The translations under genes were made by a program, and so were the position numbers. Under the pieces are notes generated by a model, which searched no databases, was not told the origin of the DNA, and saw only the letters and a list, made by a program, of their open reading frames with translations. 35,747 nucleotides of DNA, taken from Oscillospiraceae bacterium (GTDB taxonomy: Bacteria > Bacillota > Clostridia > Oscillospirales > Oscillospiraceae). This document shows, one piece after another, positions 1-7,078 of the stretch (the stretch's first letter is position 1; every line of letters starts with the position of its first letter). The stretch covers positions 1 through 35,747 of the forward strand of contig JAKSQD010000017.1 of NCBI GenBank assembly GCA_024404315.1, written 5' to 3'.

Positions 1-1339
1 CCAGACGAGCTTCCAGATCAGCCTTCATGCTCTCATAACCGGGCTTGCCCAGCAGAGCGAACATGTTCTTCTTGTAATCCTCAACGCCGGGCTGATTGAA
101 GGGGTTAATACCCAGCATATAAGCGGAAACGCCCAGAGTCTTCCAGAAGAAGAAGACCAGCTCGCCGAAGTTGTGGTCATTCAGCTCATCAATGGTGATG
201 ATGACGTTGGGCACGCCGCCGTCAACGTGAGCCAGCATGGTGCCGTTCATGGCCTTCTCGTTCATGTACTGCATGGTGCGGCCAGAAGCGAAGTTCAGGC
301 CATCCACGTTTGCGGGATCGTCGGGAACAGCGATGTCACAAGCGGACTTCTCGACCCAGAGCACGGTCTCGAACATAGTACGAGCGCCGTCCTGAATGAA
401 CTGGCCGAAGGAGTGCAGGTCGGTGGAGAAGTTGCCGGTGACGGGGAACAGACCCTTGCCGTCCTTGCCCTCGGACTCAGCCATCAGCTGCTTGTACCAC
501 TCGCCAAACTGGGTCAGAGCAGGCTCATAGTTGGACAGAACCTCCATGGACTTGCCCTTCATCAGCATGATGAAACGGACAGCGGCGTACTTCATCACGT
601 CGTTGGTGTACAGGTCGGGGTTGTCATAGCGCTCACGAGCCTCACGGTAGCCAGCCATCACAGCGTCAATGTCCATGCCGCCAGCAGCCATGGGCAGCAG
701 GCCAACAGCAGTCAGGCAGGAGAAACGACCACCGGTGGTGTCGGGCACGACGAAGGTCTCATAGCCCTCAGCGGTAGCCAGACCACGCAGAGCGCCCTTC
801 TTGGCGTCGGTGGTGGCGTAGATGCGCTCCTTAGCGCCTTCCTTGCCGTACTTCTCCTCCAGCTTGGCCTTGAAGATACGGAAAGCAACGGCGGGCTCAG
901 TGGTGGTGCCGGACTTGGAAATGACGTTGACGGAGAAGTCACGGTCGCCGATGATCTGGAACAGATAGTTCACATAAGCAGAGCTGATGTTGTTGCCTGC
1001 AAAGTAGACCTCAACGCCCTTTTTGCCGGGAATCTGGTTGTAGAAGGAACCCTGAGAGAACTCCAGGCCAGCACGAGCGCCCAGGTAAGAGCCGCCAATG
1101 CCGATGGCGATCAGAACCTCAGACTGCTCCTGAATCTTTTTTGCGGCGGCCTTGATGCGCTCGAACTCGCCGGGGCAGAACTGAGCGAAGGTGTCGTCCA
1201 GATCCATCCAGCCCAGGAAGTCATTGCCAGCGCCCTGCTTGCTCATCAGGTTCTGATAAGCGGCATCGACCAGGAATTTGGTCTGCTCCAGCTCGTGAGC
1301 ACGCAGACCGGCGTTGTTGATATTGACAGAAATAGACAT
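1..1339 (-). CDS. pgi: Glucose-6-phosphate isomerase (3' end cut by window)
   Basis: Interconverts glucose-6-phosphate and fructose-6-phosphate in the cytoplasm. Read on the minus strand from ATG at 1337-1339, the frame stays open to base 1 and gives 446 residues; bacterial PGIs of this short type are about 450, so only a few C-terminal residues should be missing. Visible family motifs are GIGGSYLGARAG (about 80-91), the sugar-phosphate loop SKSGTTTEPA (141-150), and near the end INPFNQPGVEDYKKN, where the Lys after Tyr is the expected catalytic lysine. An AAAGGAGG ribosome binding site lies about 10 nt upstream of the ATG and fixes the start. It is transcribed alone, divergently from spo0A, from a strong sigma-A promoter. 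It may take up fructose-6-phosphate made by the fructokinase further right; that functional link is inferred. Confidence 0.96.
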   Translation of the reverse strand, partial: MSISVNINNAGLRAHELEQTKFLVDAAYQNLMSKQGAGNDFLGWMDLDDTFAQFCPGEFERIKAAAKKIQEQSEVLIAIGIGGSYLGARAGLEFSQGSFYNQIPGKKGVEVYFAGNNISSAYVNYLFQIIGDRDFSVNVISKSGTTTEPAVAFRIFKAKLEEKYGKEGAKERIYATTDAKKGALRGLATAEGYETFVVPDTTGGRFSCLTAVGLLPMAAGGMDIDAVMAGYREARERYDNPDLYTNDVMKYAAVRFIMLMKGKSMEVLSNYEPALTQFGEWYKQLMAESEGKDGKGLFPVTGNFSTDLHSFGQFIQDGARTMFETVLWVEKSACDIAVPDDPANVDGLNFASGRTMQYMNEKAMNGTMLAHVDGGVPNVIITIDELNDHNFGELVFFFWKTLGVSAYMLGINPFNQPGVEDYKKNMFALLGKPGYESMKADLEARL

Positions 1340-1412
1340 GTTAAAATATCCTCCTTTATTGGTGTTACAAAAACACACTGTGTGGACGCAGGGGAATTGT
1401 CATCCTACGGAC

Positions 1413-1441
1413 ATTATAAACCTTTTTTTTGCCAGTTTCAA
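1413..1441 (-). promoter_or_regulatory. sigma-A promoter of pgi
   Basis: On the minus strand TTGAAA (1436-1441) is followed after exactly 17 bp by TATAAT (1413-1418). The transcript would start near 1406 and have a leader of about 67 nt. The leader contains the near-palindrome CACACTGTGTG (1374-1384), a possible operator of unknown function. Confidence 0.8.
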
Positions 1442-1911
1442 TGCTCAATTCATGAATATAGGAAAAAAACCTATATAGATGGACGCTAAAATCAGAAATC
1501 AGAGCTGCATCTGCATTTGCAAATGGATCATGGTATGCGATAAGCTGCGCAATCCACGGTTCGAGCAGATTGGGAGAGCGTTTTTTCGGCGGTTTCCGGT
1601 TTTTTGTTTCAAAAATTGACATAAAAAAACGAAAAGTGATGCAAAGTGGTTTTTTAATACAGGATTTTCAGCCGGTTTTTTCCATGTGTTTGGCTCTGCT
1701 GTTCTGCAACGGAATACCGATTTCTGTTCTTTTTGAAAAGATGAGAAAAAAGAGGGATTTTTTGAAGGTTGAGATGAGATTGCAGAGGAAATATCACAAA
1801 AAGTGATATAAAATGGCTGGGAAATAGAGAAAACGTCGCTTTTTGAAGTGAAAAAATATTTTGTATAAGTCAACTGAAAAAACGAGAAATATGTGCAAAA
1901 TCACGTTAAAA

Positions 1912-1938
1912 TGTCGAAAAATGGGGAATTTTGGCGAA
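1912..1938 (+). promoter_or_regulatory. Two 0A boxes upstream of spo0A
   Basis: TGTCGAA at 1912-1918 and TGGCGAA at 1932-1938 both fit the Spo0A-binding consensus TGNCGAA. Their starts are 20 bp apart, about two helical turns, in the same orientation, and they lie just upstream of the promoter of the gene encoding Spo0A. That is the arrangement expected for autoregulation. Confidence 0.6.
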
Positions 1939-1957
1939 CGAAAATGTCCGCACATAC

Positions 1958-1986
1958 TTGTAAAAACAATAGCAATATGGTACATT
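1958..1986 (+). promoter_or_regulatory. Candidate sigma-A promoter of spo0A
   Basis: TTGTAA (1958-1963), 17 bp, TACATT (1981-1986): each hexamer matches consensus at 4 of 6 positions. A weak promoter is compatible with activation by Spo0A-P bound at the upstream 0A boxes. No full sigma-H promoter was found. Confidence 0.45.
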
Positions 1987-2054
1987 ATGGAAGAACAAAA
2001 CGACCGGTCAGGGATACCCGGTTGATATTGACTGAAAAAGGAGAGTTTTAGACT

Positions 2055-2798
2055 ATGAATACAAGGAAGATTGTCCTTGCCGATGCGGATGAAAATTTTC
2101 GTGCCATGCTCCAAGAGCTCATGGAACGGGAGGATGATATGGAGGTCGTCTTTTCCACCAGCGACGGAGAGCGAGCGCTCGATTTTATGAAAAAGGGCGT
2201 GGCGGATGTGCTGGTGACAGACATTGTGCTCACCAGCATGGACGGGCTGGAACTGCTGACCTCTGTGAAAAAGATGGATAAAAGCATCATGGTGTTGGTG
2301 CTCTCCAACTTCCTCCGGGGCAACCTGACCAGCAAAGTGGCGGAGCTGGGAGCGGATTTCTTTTTCACAAAGCCCTGTCGTGCGGCCATGGTTTTGGAGC
2401 GGGTGCGCCAGCTTCAAGAGGAAACGCCTGTGGTTCCCCAGGTCAATTTGGAAACGCAGGTTACTGCCATCATTCATGAAATCGGCGTTCCGGCTCACAT
2501 CAAGGGCTATCAATTCCTGCGCTCCAGCATCCTGATTGCCGTGGAAAATATGGAGGTTATTAACGCCGTCACCAAGGTTCTTTACCCTGCCGTTGCCAAG
2601 GAGTACGGAACCACCGCCAGCCGTGTAGAGCGAGCCATTCGCCATGCCATTGAGGTGGCTTGGGATCGGGGAGACATCGAGGTGCTGCAAAAGTATTTTG
2701 GTTATACCGTTTCCACCTCCAAAGGCAAGCCCACCAACAGTGAATTTATTGCCATGATTGCGGATCGGCTCCAATTGCAGAAAAAGCAGGCTCTATAA
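2055..2798 (+). CDS. spo0A: Sporulation master regulator Spo0A
   Basis: Response regulator that, when phosphorylated, switches the cell into sporulation. It has 247 residues: receiver domain about 4-118 and DNA-binding effector domain about 140-243. The effector domain carries the family hallmarks [32 protein letters not shown] and [14 protein letters not shown], which identify it with near certainty. Receiver residues are phosphoacceptor Asp56, Ser84 at the switch position and Lys106. The acidic pocket reads ADADEN, so the second of the two usual adjacent aspartates is Ala11, and the proline that usually follows the phosphoacceptor segment is absent (DIVLTSMDG). The ATG has an AAAGGAG site about 11 nt upstream. 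The gene is monocistronic, with 0A boxes upstream and an intrinsic terminator downstream. With gpr at the far end of the window it indicates a spore-forming lineage. Confidence 0.97.
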   Translation: MNTRKIVLADADENFRAMLQELMEREDDMEVVFSTSDGERALDFMKKGVADVLVTDIVLTSMDGLELLTSVKKMDKSIMVLVLSNFLRGNLTSKVAELGADFFFTKPCRAAMVLERVRQLQEETPVVPQVNLETQVTAIIHEIGVPAHIKGYQFLRSSILIAVENMEVINAVTKVLYPAVAKEYGTTASRVERAIRHAIEVAWDRGDIEVLQKYFGYTVSTSKGKPTNSEFIAMIADRLQLQKKQAL

Positions 2799-2856
2799 AC
2801 GGAGGAGTTTCTCCCTTGCGACTAGAAAACAAAATACGCTCTCTTTCAAAAGGAAG

Positions 2857-2903
2857 AATGGGCTTGGAAGCCGTTTGAAACGAACCTTCCAAACCCATTT
2901 TTT
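2857..2903 (+). terminator. Intrinsic terminator of spo0A
   Basis: A 14-bp stem with one mismatch (2857-2870 with 2886-2899) is followed by six Ts (2898-2903). Its T-tract serves the plus strand; it may also weakly stop htrA transcription coming from the other side. Confidence 0.85.
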
Positions 2904-2921
2904 GTCTCAGCAGATCGCCGC

Positions 2922-4424
2922 TTACCAGCCGTAGCCAAAGGGCCAGCTAAAGCCATAGCCTCGGCTGCCGCTGGAGCCGTTGGAGCTGCCGCCGTTGCCG
3001 TAGCCGAAGGGCCAGCTATAGCCGTAGTCGGAGCCGCTCTGACCGTTGCTGTTGGACTGCTGCTGACTGCCGTCGTCAATGGGGCTTTCGCTGGGCTTCT
3101 CCTCGTCCAGCGTGATTTTGAGGGTGATATAGTCCTGGTCACGATAGACGGTCAAGGTCATTTCCTCACCAGCCTTGTGAGCGTTTTTGGCGTCAATCAG
3201 TTCGGCGCTGGTGGTGATGTCGGTGCCGTCCACCTGCGTGATGATATCGGCCACCTGCAAGCCGAACTTTTCGGCGCAAGAGCCTGTGGTGACGGAGTTG
3301 ACGTAAGCGCCTACCACCATGTCAGCGTACTGCTGGGCGGCGACGGCGGAGACGGTGGCCACAGAGATGCCCAGATAGGGCTTGCCGGTGATATAGCCAT
3401 GCTCCATCAGGTCGTTCATGATGTCCTTCACGTCGTTGATGGGGATAGCAAACCCAATACCCTCGATGGAAGCGGTGTTATCATAAGCGGAGGAAGAGTA
3501 CTTGGCGTTGACAATGCCGATGACCTCACCATACTGATTGAAGAGAGGGCCGCCGGAGTTGCCGGAGTTGATGGTGGTGTCGGTCTGCATCAGGTTCATA
3601 ACGGTTCCGTCGCTCATAGAGATGGCACGATCCAGAGCGGAGACATGGCCGCTGGTCAGGGTGTTGGCCAGCGTGCCCAGGGCGTTGCCGATGGCGCAAA
3701 CCTCGTCGCCCACGGCCAGCAGGCCGGAATCACCCATGACCACGCTGTCCAGATCCAGTGCCTGCCCCTCTTCCGGGGTGATTTTCAGGATGGCCACGTC
3801 CTGGTCCTCGTCACCGCCCACATAGGTGGCGGGGAAGCTGGTGGAATCGGTCAGGGTGACGGAAATAGCGGTTGCGCCGTCAATGACATGGTAGCAGGTG
3901 AGCAGATAACCTTCCTTGCCGTCGATGATGAAGCCGGTGCCTGCTCCTTCGCCGTTGCGGGTGGTGACGGAGACACTGACCACGGCGGTGCCGTAGGTGG
4001 AATAAATCTGAGCGGGGGTCATGGGGTCGCCCGCCTGAACAGCGATGGTTTCCGTGGCCACGCCGCCCACACGGTTGCTGACGGCCACGGTAGCGCTGCC
4101 GGAGCCTCTTCTCAGCAGGCCAGCGGAGGAGGCGGCATACATCGCACCGCCGCCCACCAGTCCGCCGATGAGGGCGCACACCAGCGCCAGGGCGATGACA
4201 GCGCCAGCCCCCAGGCCGGATTTTTTGGCCTTCTTGGGCTGCTGATAGCCGCTGTTGTAGCCGTTGGGCTGATAATTGGGCTGATAGTTCTGGTAAGGGG
4301 GAGCCTGATAGCTGCCTTGGCCGGGGTTGGTTTCTCTGGTGTAATGGTATTCGCCGTTGGTGGACTGCTGATTTTCAGGCGTGCCGCCGGAAACGGGATT
4401 GTTGTTCTGATCGTCAAAGTACAT
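2922..4424 (-). CDS. htrA: HtrA/DegP-family membrane-anchored serine protease
   Basis: Quality-control protease acting outside the membrane. It has 500 residues. The N-terminal 60 or so are cytoplasmic and rich in Asn, Gln, Pro and Tyr. A basic patch PKKAKK is followed by one membrane helix (about 72-95), a trypsin-like domain (about 135-345) and a PDZ domain (about 347-440). The catalytic triad is visible: His179 in CYHVIDGA, Asp209 in DQDVAILKI and Ser290 in NSGNSGGPL. After the PDZ domain comes an unusual tail of about 50 residues rich in Ser, Gly and Tyr that contains the heptamer SWPFGYG twice, at about 470-476 and 493-499; that tail is not part of the family core. The start ATG (4422-4424) has AAGGAG upstream. 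The gene is convergent with spo0A and probably monocistronic. Its substrates cannot be told from sequence. Confidence 0.94.
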   Translation of the reverse strand: MYFDDQNNNPVSGGTPENQQSTNGEYHYTRETNPGQGSYQAPPYQNYQPNYQPNGYNSGYQQPKKAKKSGLGAGAVIALALVCALIGGLVGGGAMYAASSAGLLRRGSGSATVAVSNRVGGVATETIAVQAGDPMTPAQIYSTYGTAVVSVSVTTRNGEGAGTGFIIDGKEGYLLTCYHVIDGATAISVTLTDSTSFPATYVGGDEDQDVAILKITPEEGQALDLDSVVMGDSGLLAVGDEVCAIGNALGTLANTLTSGHVSALDRAISMSDGTVMNLMQTDTTINSGNSGGPLFNQYGEVIGIVNAKYSSSAYDNTASIEGIGFAIPINDVKDIMNDLMEHGYITGKPYLGISVATVSAVAAQQYADMVVGAYVNSVTTGSCAEKFGLQVADIITQVDGTDITTSAELIDAKNAHKAGEEMTLTVYRDQDYITLKITLDEEKPSESPIDDGSQQQSNSNGQSGSDYGYSWPFGYGNGGSSNGSSGSRGYGFSWPFGYGW

Positions 4425-4477
4425 AAGTCACGCACTCCTTATCAAAAAGCGTCAGACGCTTGGATTCATTGTTTGAG

Positions 4478-4507
4478 GTTATCACAAAAATATGTACGAA
4501 CTGTAAA
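4478..4507 (-). promoter_or_regulatory. Candidate promoter of htrA
   Basis: Minus strand TTTACA (4502-4507), 18 bp, GATAAC (4478-4483), 5/6 and 4/6 matches. The leader contains a perfect 7-bp inverted repeat AAGCGTC/GACGCTT centred near 4454 just before the ribosome binding site, possibly an operator. Confidence 0.4.
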
Positions 4508-4634
4508 GAATTTGCGGAACGAGAAAAATTCTTTTGATTCGTTCTTTCTACTGTGCCTACTATAATCCCAAAGTCTGAAACCAAGCTGAAAAAACGGAAA
4601 ACAAATTTTGAACAAACGCCGAAGGCCGCTTAAC

Positions 4635-4676
4635 AAAAAATTCCGTCAGAGGAGAAAAACTCATCCTCTGACGGAA
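4635..4676 (-). terminator. Intrinsic terminator of the amylosucrase gene
   Basis: A perfect 13-bp stem (4641-4653 with 4664-4676) and 10-base loop. Read on the minus strand it is followed by six Ts (4640-4635). It is the first terminator after the amylosucrase stop, with the MITE-like element lying between them. Confidence 0.88.
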
Positions 4677-4687
4677 AAAAGAAGCGT

Positions 4688-4855
4688 TTAAGGCAATACC
4701 GCATAATAGGGATGTGCGGATTGCGCAGGAATTTTGCTTCCAAATTTGTTGGGAAAGCCGCAGGAACACTGACGTATTTCAAGGGTTTTACGGCAAATTT
4801 GGGAGTGAAAGGACAAGCAAGGCGCACATTCGACGATTGTGCGGTGTTGCCTTAA
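4688..4855. mobile_element. MITE-like element, 168 bp
   Basis: The ends are TTAAGGCAATACCGCATAAT (4688-4707) and, inverted at 4836-4855, a copy matching at 18 of 20 positions; the two differences are both transitions. A subterminal pair ATGTGCG (4712-4718) and CGCACAT (4823-4829) adds to the inverted symmetry. Both ends carry TTAA, which could be a 4-bp target duplication. No transposase fits inside, so it would be moved in trans. It sits between the amylosucrase stop codon and that gene's terminator. Confidence 0.72.
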
Positions 4856-4890
4856 CAAAAATTCAGAGAAAAAACAGTGGTTTTCCGCTC

Positions 4891-6744
4891 TTAACCCTTG
4901 TACAGCAGCCACACAAAGCCGTAGGCAGGCAGCTCCCAAGTGCCGGTGATGTTGACCTCTTCTCCCGTGACCAGGTCCACATGCTTGCCGTAAGCCTCCA
5001 GGAAAGCGGTGTGGGGGTTCTCGGAGAAGTTATACACAGCGGTGAAAACCTTGCCGTTGAGCTCTCGCTTCAGACCCAGCAGGTTTTCGTGACCGGCCCA
5101 GAAGGTCCACAGGTTGGCATCTGCGCCGAAGACGGGGTGTTCCCGGCGGATGCTCTCCAGGGTTTGCAGTCCCTGGAACAGCTTGCCCTGACGGGTGGCG
5201 GTGTCGTTTCGGTTTTCAGCCTCGCCCCACAGGAAGTTACCACGGTGCAGATAACGGCTGTCCTCGCACTTGTTGGGATCCTGATGATAGGTGTAGTCGT
5301 TGAGCTGGCCGATTTCGTCGCCTGCATACAGGATGGGAAGACCCGTCTGACCCAGCAGGAAGGCGTGAAGCATCAGGTCGAAGTCCGTGGCCAGCTCCAG
5401 CTTGTGAGCGTCACCGGCGGTTTCGGCGGACTCAATGCCCAGCAGGGAAGCAGTGGTGCCGCACAGGCGGGCATCACCCAGGCGGGGATCATCGTTGTAC
5501 AGCTCACCCCGGGCGTAAGAGGGAATCTTGTTGGTGAAGAAATCGTTCAGATACTTCTTGTGGGGAACCTCCTGCTGGTTGAAGTTCCAAGCCAGCCAGG
5601 GGTAATCCAGACCCCAGCCGATGTCATCGTGACAGCGGATGTAGTTCAGGAAAATGTATTCCTTGGGGAGGTTGTTCACCTGATCCATCTGGTGGCGCAG
5701 CAGGCGGGTGTCACGGGTGGCAACGGTGCTCCACATGGTGCACATCGTGGTGGCGTTGTAGAGCATGTGACACTCGGGCTTGTCCACGGGGCCGAAGTAG
5801 GGAGCCAGCTTCTCGGGAGCCATGACCACCTCGCCCAGCAGGATGGTACCGGGGCAGACGACCTCACAGATCATGCGGCACATGCGGACAATGGTGTGAA
5901 CCTGGGGCAGGTTGCGGCAGTCAGTGCCCAGCTCCTTCCAGATATAAGGAACAGCGTCAATACGAACAATGTCGATGCCCTGATTGGACAGGAACATCAT
6001 GTTAGCGGCCATCTCGTTAAAAACCACAGGGTTGCGGTAGTTCAAATCCCACTGATAGGGATAGAAGGAGGTGAGGACGATTTTCTGAGCGTCCTCCAGC
6101 CAAGTGAAGTTGCCGGGAGCGGTGGTGGGGAAGACCTGGGGAACATACTTCTCGTACTCGTTGGGCACATCCCAATTGTCATAGAAGAAGTAACGATCCT
6201 GATATTCCTTCTCACCGGCACGGGCACGCTTGGCCCATTCGTGATCCTCGCTGGTGTGGTTCATCACGAAGTCCATGCAGCAGGAAATTCCACGGGCGTG
6301 GCAGTCAGCGGTCAGCTCCTGGAGGTCTTCCATTGTGCCCAGCTCGGGCTTGATTTTGCGGAAGTCGGCCACGGCATAGCCGCCGTCACTGCGGCCATCC
6401 ACAGTGTCCAGCAGGGGCATGAAGTGCAGGTAGTTGACGTTGCATTCCTGAATGTAGTCCAGCTTGCTCTGAACGCCCTTCAGGGTTCCGGCAAAGGGCT
6501 TGACATAGAGGCACATACCCAGCAGGTCATTGGCCTTGTACCAGCCAATGTTGCTTTCCCGGTTGCGATCCAGCTCCTTCAGGCTCTCGTTTCGTCCCTG
6601 ATAGAAGCCTTCCATCTGTGCCAGCAGGTCGTCAAAGGCTGCCTGACGCTCGTCCATGGACAGATGATCGTACAGCTCAAAGTAAAGCCATTTCAACTCA
6701 TCGTAATGACGAGACAGACGGTTTTTGTATTCGTTGTTCGGCAT
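4891..6744 (-). CDS. Amylosucrase-type glycoside hydrolase (GH13 subfamily 4)
   Basis: Amylosucrases split sucrose, add the glucosyl unit to an alpha-1,4-glucan and release fructose; close relatives are sucrose hydrolases. The protein has 617 residues and no signal peptide, so it should be cytoplasmic. The N-terminal helical region (1-70) precedes a TIM barrel. The nucleophile is Asp263 in RIDAVPYIWKELG, the acid/base Glu305 in LLGEVV, and the transition-state Asp373 in YIRCHDDIGWGLDYP. The last motif and the block FTWLEDAQKIVLTSFYPYQWD are typical of this subfamily. The C-terminal beta domain is about 545-617. Ribosome binding site GAGGTG lies about 9 nt from the ATG. It lies downstream of fructokinase on the same strand, fitting use of the released fructose. 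Polymerase versus hydrolase activity cannot be decided from sequence. Confidence 0.88.
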   Translation of the reverse strand: MPNNEYKNRLSRHYDELKWLYFELYDHLSMDERQAAFDDLLAQMEGFYQGRNESLKELDRNRESNIGWYKANDLLGMCLYVKPFAGTLKGVQSKLDYIQECNVNYLHFMPLLDTVDGRSDGGYAVADFRKIKPELGTMEDLQELTADCHARGISCCMDFVMNHTSEDHEWAKRARAGEKEYQDRYFFYDNWDVPNEYEKYVPQVFPTTAPGNFTWLEDAQKIVLTSFYPYQWDLNYRNPVVFNEMAANMMFLSNQGIDIVRIDAVPYIWKELGTDCRNLPQVHTIVRMCRMICEVVCPGTILLGEVVMAPEKLAPYFGPVDKPECHMLYNATTMCTMWSTVATRDTRLLRHQMDQVNNLPKEYIFLNYIRCHDDIGWGLDYPWLAWNFNQQEVPHKKYLNDFFTNKIPSYARGELYNDDPRLGDARLCGTTASLLGIESAETAGDAHKLELATDFDLMLHAFLLGQTGLPILYAGDEIGQLNDYTYHQDPNKCEDSRYLHRGNFLWGEAENRNDTATRQGKLFQGLQTLESIRREHPVFGADANLWTFWAGHENLLGLKRELNGKVFTAVYNFSENPHTAFLEAYGKHVDLVTGEEVNITGTWELPAYGFVWLLYKG

Positions 6745-7078
6745 AATGACACCTCAGATTTGAAATTCGGAATTCGGAGTTCGGAGTTTAGAAGCATCCA
6801 AACCCCGAACCCGATATCAGATCAGATTTACCTGGTGGGGACTCAGGAGAAAGTCTCCAAAGTCCCATGTGTTTGTTTGGTGTTCGTATCAAAGTGGGCT
6901 GGTGTATCTTTTCACCTCTCCGACTCCTTTCAGCCTGTTAGGGGAGGTATTTTCTCTCCTACCATACAAACGCAAAAGGGGGGAGGTTGGCTCCCCTAGC
7001 AGGGGAGCTGTCAGCGAAGCTGACTGAGGGGTGATTCCAGTCGATAACAACCCACTTTCCTACTATCACCATTTGTTT
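6745..7078. other. 334-base intergenic region between amylosucrase and fructokinase
   Basis: No gene. Next to the amylosucrase start are four tandem heptamers, ATTCGGA, ATTCGGA, GTTCGGA and GTTTAGA (6765-6792). Then comes a two-part hairpin (GGGACT/AGTCCC 6838-6843 with 6861-6866, inner GGAGA/TCTCC 6846-6850 with 6854-6858), then the hairpin repeat at 6913-7033. No clear minus-strand promoter or T-tract terminator was found, so amylosucrase may be read through from fructokinase. Confidence 0.6.
6913..7033. repeat. Short interspersed hairpin repeat (MITE-like), about 121 bp
   Basis: The ends CACCTCTCCG (6913-6922) and CTGAGGGGTG (7024-7033) are inverted at 8 of 10 positions. Inside are perfect hairpins CTCCCCT/AGGGGAG (6991-6997 with 7001-7007) and GTCAGC/GCTGAC (7010-7015 with 7019-7024). 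Sequences of this style, with a GTCAGC hairpin next to a CTCCCC hairpin, are recalled as frequent intergenic repeats in gut Clostridia, but copy number cannot be checked here. Confidence 0.6.

Larger units (their letters stand above)
1340..2054. other. 715-base noncoding region between pgi and spo0A
   Basis: AT-rich and without a convincing gene; short open frames here have no good ribosome binding site and low-complexity Phe/Lys content. It holds the pgi promoter (1413-1441) and the 0A boxes and promoter of spo0A (1912-1986). It also contains several perfect inverted repeats: ATATAGG/CCTATAT (1456-1462 with 1470-1476), the 12-bp palindrome CATTTGCAAATG (1514-1525), and ATATCAC/GTGATAT (1791-1797 with 1803-1809). 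A GC-richer segment at about 1545-1586 ends in six Ts and could be a plus-strand terminator of an unannotated small RNA, which is weakly supported. Confidence 0.6.
4425..4890. other. 466-base intergenic region between htrA and amylosucrase
   Basis: It contains, in order, the htrA leader and candidate promoter (4425-4507), a short AT-rich spacer, the amylosucrase terminator (4635-4676) and the MITE-like element (4688-4855). No gene is seen. Confidence 0.7.

Noticed and set aside
173-1489. 438-codon plus-strand open frame at the left edge
   Set aside because: It runs opposite pgi, whose minus-strand translation shows every family motif and a good ribosome binding site.
1570-1806. Small plus-strand gene of 78 codons
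   Set aside because: No ribosome binding site, Phe/Lys/Met-biased content typical of AT-rich noncoding DNA, and no recognisable domain.
4714-6999. Long plus-strand open frame of 761 codons opposite amylosucrase
   Set aside because: It is antisense to a gene with full catalytic motifs, has no ribosome binding site, and its protein is a low-complexity Val/Gln/His-rich shadow.
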